Shown piece by piece: positions 14,797 through 14,892 of a DNA stretch of 14,892 nt (positions are counted from its first letter, which is position 1; every line of letters starts with the position of its first letter). A program made the position numbers and the translations under genes. The notes beneath the pieces were generated by a model. That model worked only from the letters and a program-made list of their open reading frames with translations. It searched no databases and was not told the origin of the DNA. Origin of the DNA: Hadersleviella sp041745395 (GTDB lineage: Bacteria > Chloroflexota > Anaerolineae > Promineifilales > Promineifilaceae); NCBI GenBank assembly GCA_041745395.1, contig JBGTIZ010000335.1:1-14892 (forward strand), read 5' to 3'.

Positions 14797-14892
14797 CTTT
14801 CAGTGCGCTTAAGCGTATTGATAGTGAAAGCTATGGACTTTTAGTCCCTCAGCTTTCAGTCGGTGCGAAAGTCACCGAAGGCACTTTAGTGC
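14797..14892. other. Hairpin cluster at window edge (transposon end or structured RNA?)
   Basis: Three adjacent stems are visible. The first is GAAAGCT..GGACT (14826-14839) against AGTCC..AGCTTTC (14843-14857), with a TTT loop. The second is TCGGTG (14860-14865) against CACCGA (14873-14878). The third is GCACT (14881-14885) against AGTGC (14888-14892), cut by the window end. A perfect CGCTTAAGCG palindrome lies at 14806-14815. Small loops of the CTTTAG type closing a GC-rich stem resemble the ends of IS200/IS605 elements, where TnpB-associated RNAs also end. No tnpA or tnpB is seen here. The call is tentative because the element continues outside the window. Confidence 0.4.

Overview
The window looks like a chromosomal stretch of a bacterium, most likely a filamentous or anaerolineal-type Chloroflexota. 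This taxonomic guess is inference. It rests on the large secreted subtilase with PPC, PKD/DUF11-like and ZU5-like modules and an internal YLPL motif, on the stand-alone sensor kinase, and on repeat-rich spacers. No rRNA, tRNA or marker gene is present to confirm it.

Layout. Positions 1-212 hold a broken coding remnant cut by a complete IS1-like insertion sequence (213-1327, 16-bp perfect terminal inverted repeats inside a 24-bp imperfect one). After a short spacer comes a 1092-residue hybrid sensor histidine kinase (1545-4823, +). The 611-bp spacer after it holds three short-period repeat arrays and a candidate small RNA gene with its own sigma70-like promoter (5225-5253) and a very strong intrinsic terminator (5333-5369). 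A minus-strand block follows, in transcription order: cytochrome P450 (9446-8094), an unrecognised 173-residue protein (8073-7552), methylmalonate-semialdehyde dehydrogenase-like ALDH (7408-5939) and an ArsN2-like GNAT acetyltransferase (5878-5435). A repeat-rich zone (about 9447-10755) contains one small lipoprotein gene (9897-10331, +), a decayed duplicate of a protease gene tail, and several palindromic elements. Next is a 1301-residue secreted modular subtilisin-like protease (14661-10756, -). The last ~100 bases form a run of hairpins resembling a transposon-end or structured-RNA sequence cut by the window edge.

How the genes fit together. P450 and the 173-residue protein are 20 bp apart and are very likely co-transcribed. 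ALDH and GNAT lie downstream on the same strand behind repeat and hairpin spacers, so one long transcript is possible but not shown. The kinase has no partner regulator here. The lipoprotein and protease genes converge on a shared bidirectional hairpin.

The most striking non-genic signals are three. First, a dispersed 10-bp palindrome, CACGGCCGTG, has 18 exact copies in 14.9 kb, reminiscent of cyanobacterial HIP1. It is absent from the insertion sequence and, inside genes, is always read as Thr-Ala-Val or His-Gly-Arg. Second, degenerate tandem arrays with a 7-bp (sometimes 8-bp) period sit in three of the spacers, each with its own consensus. Third, there is the ~110-nt candidate small RNA with three C-rich GCUCC motifs. 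No CRISPR array, tRNA or replication origin was seen.
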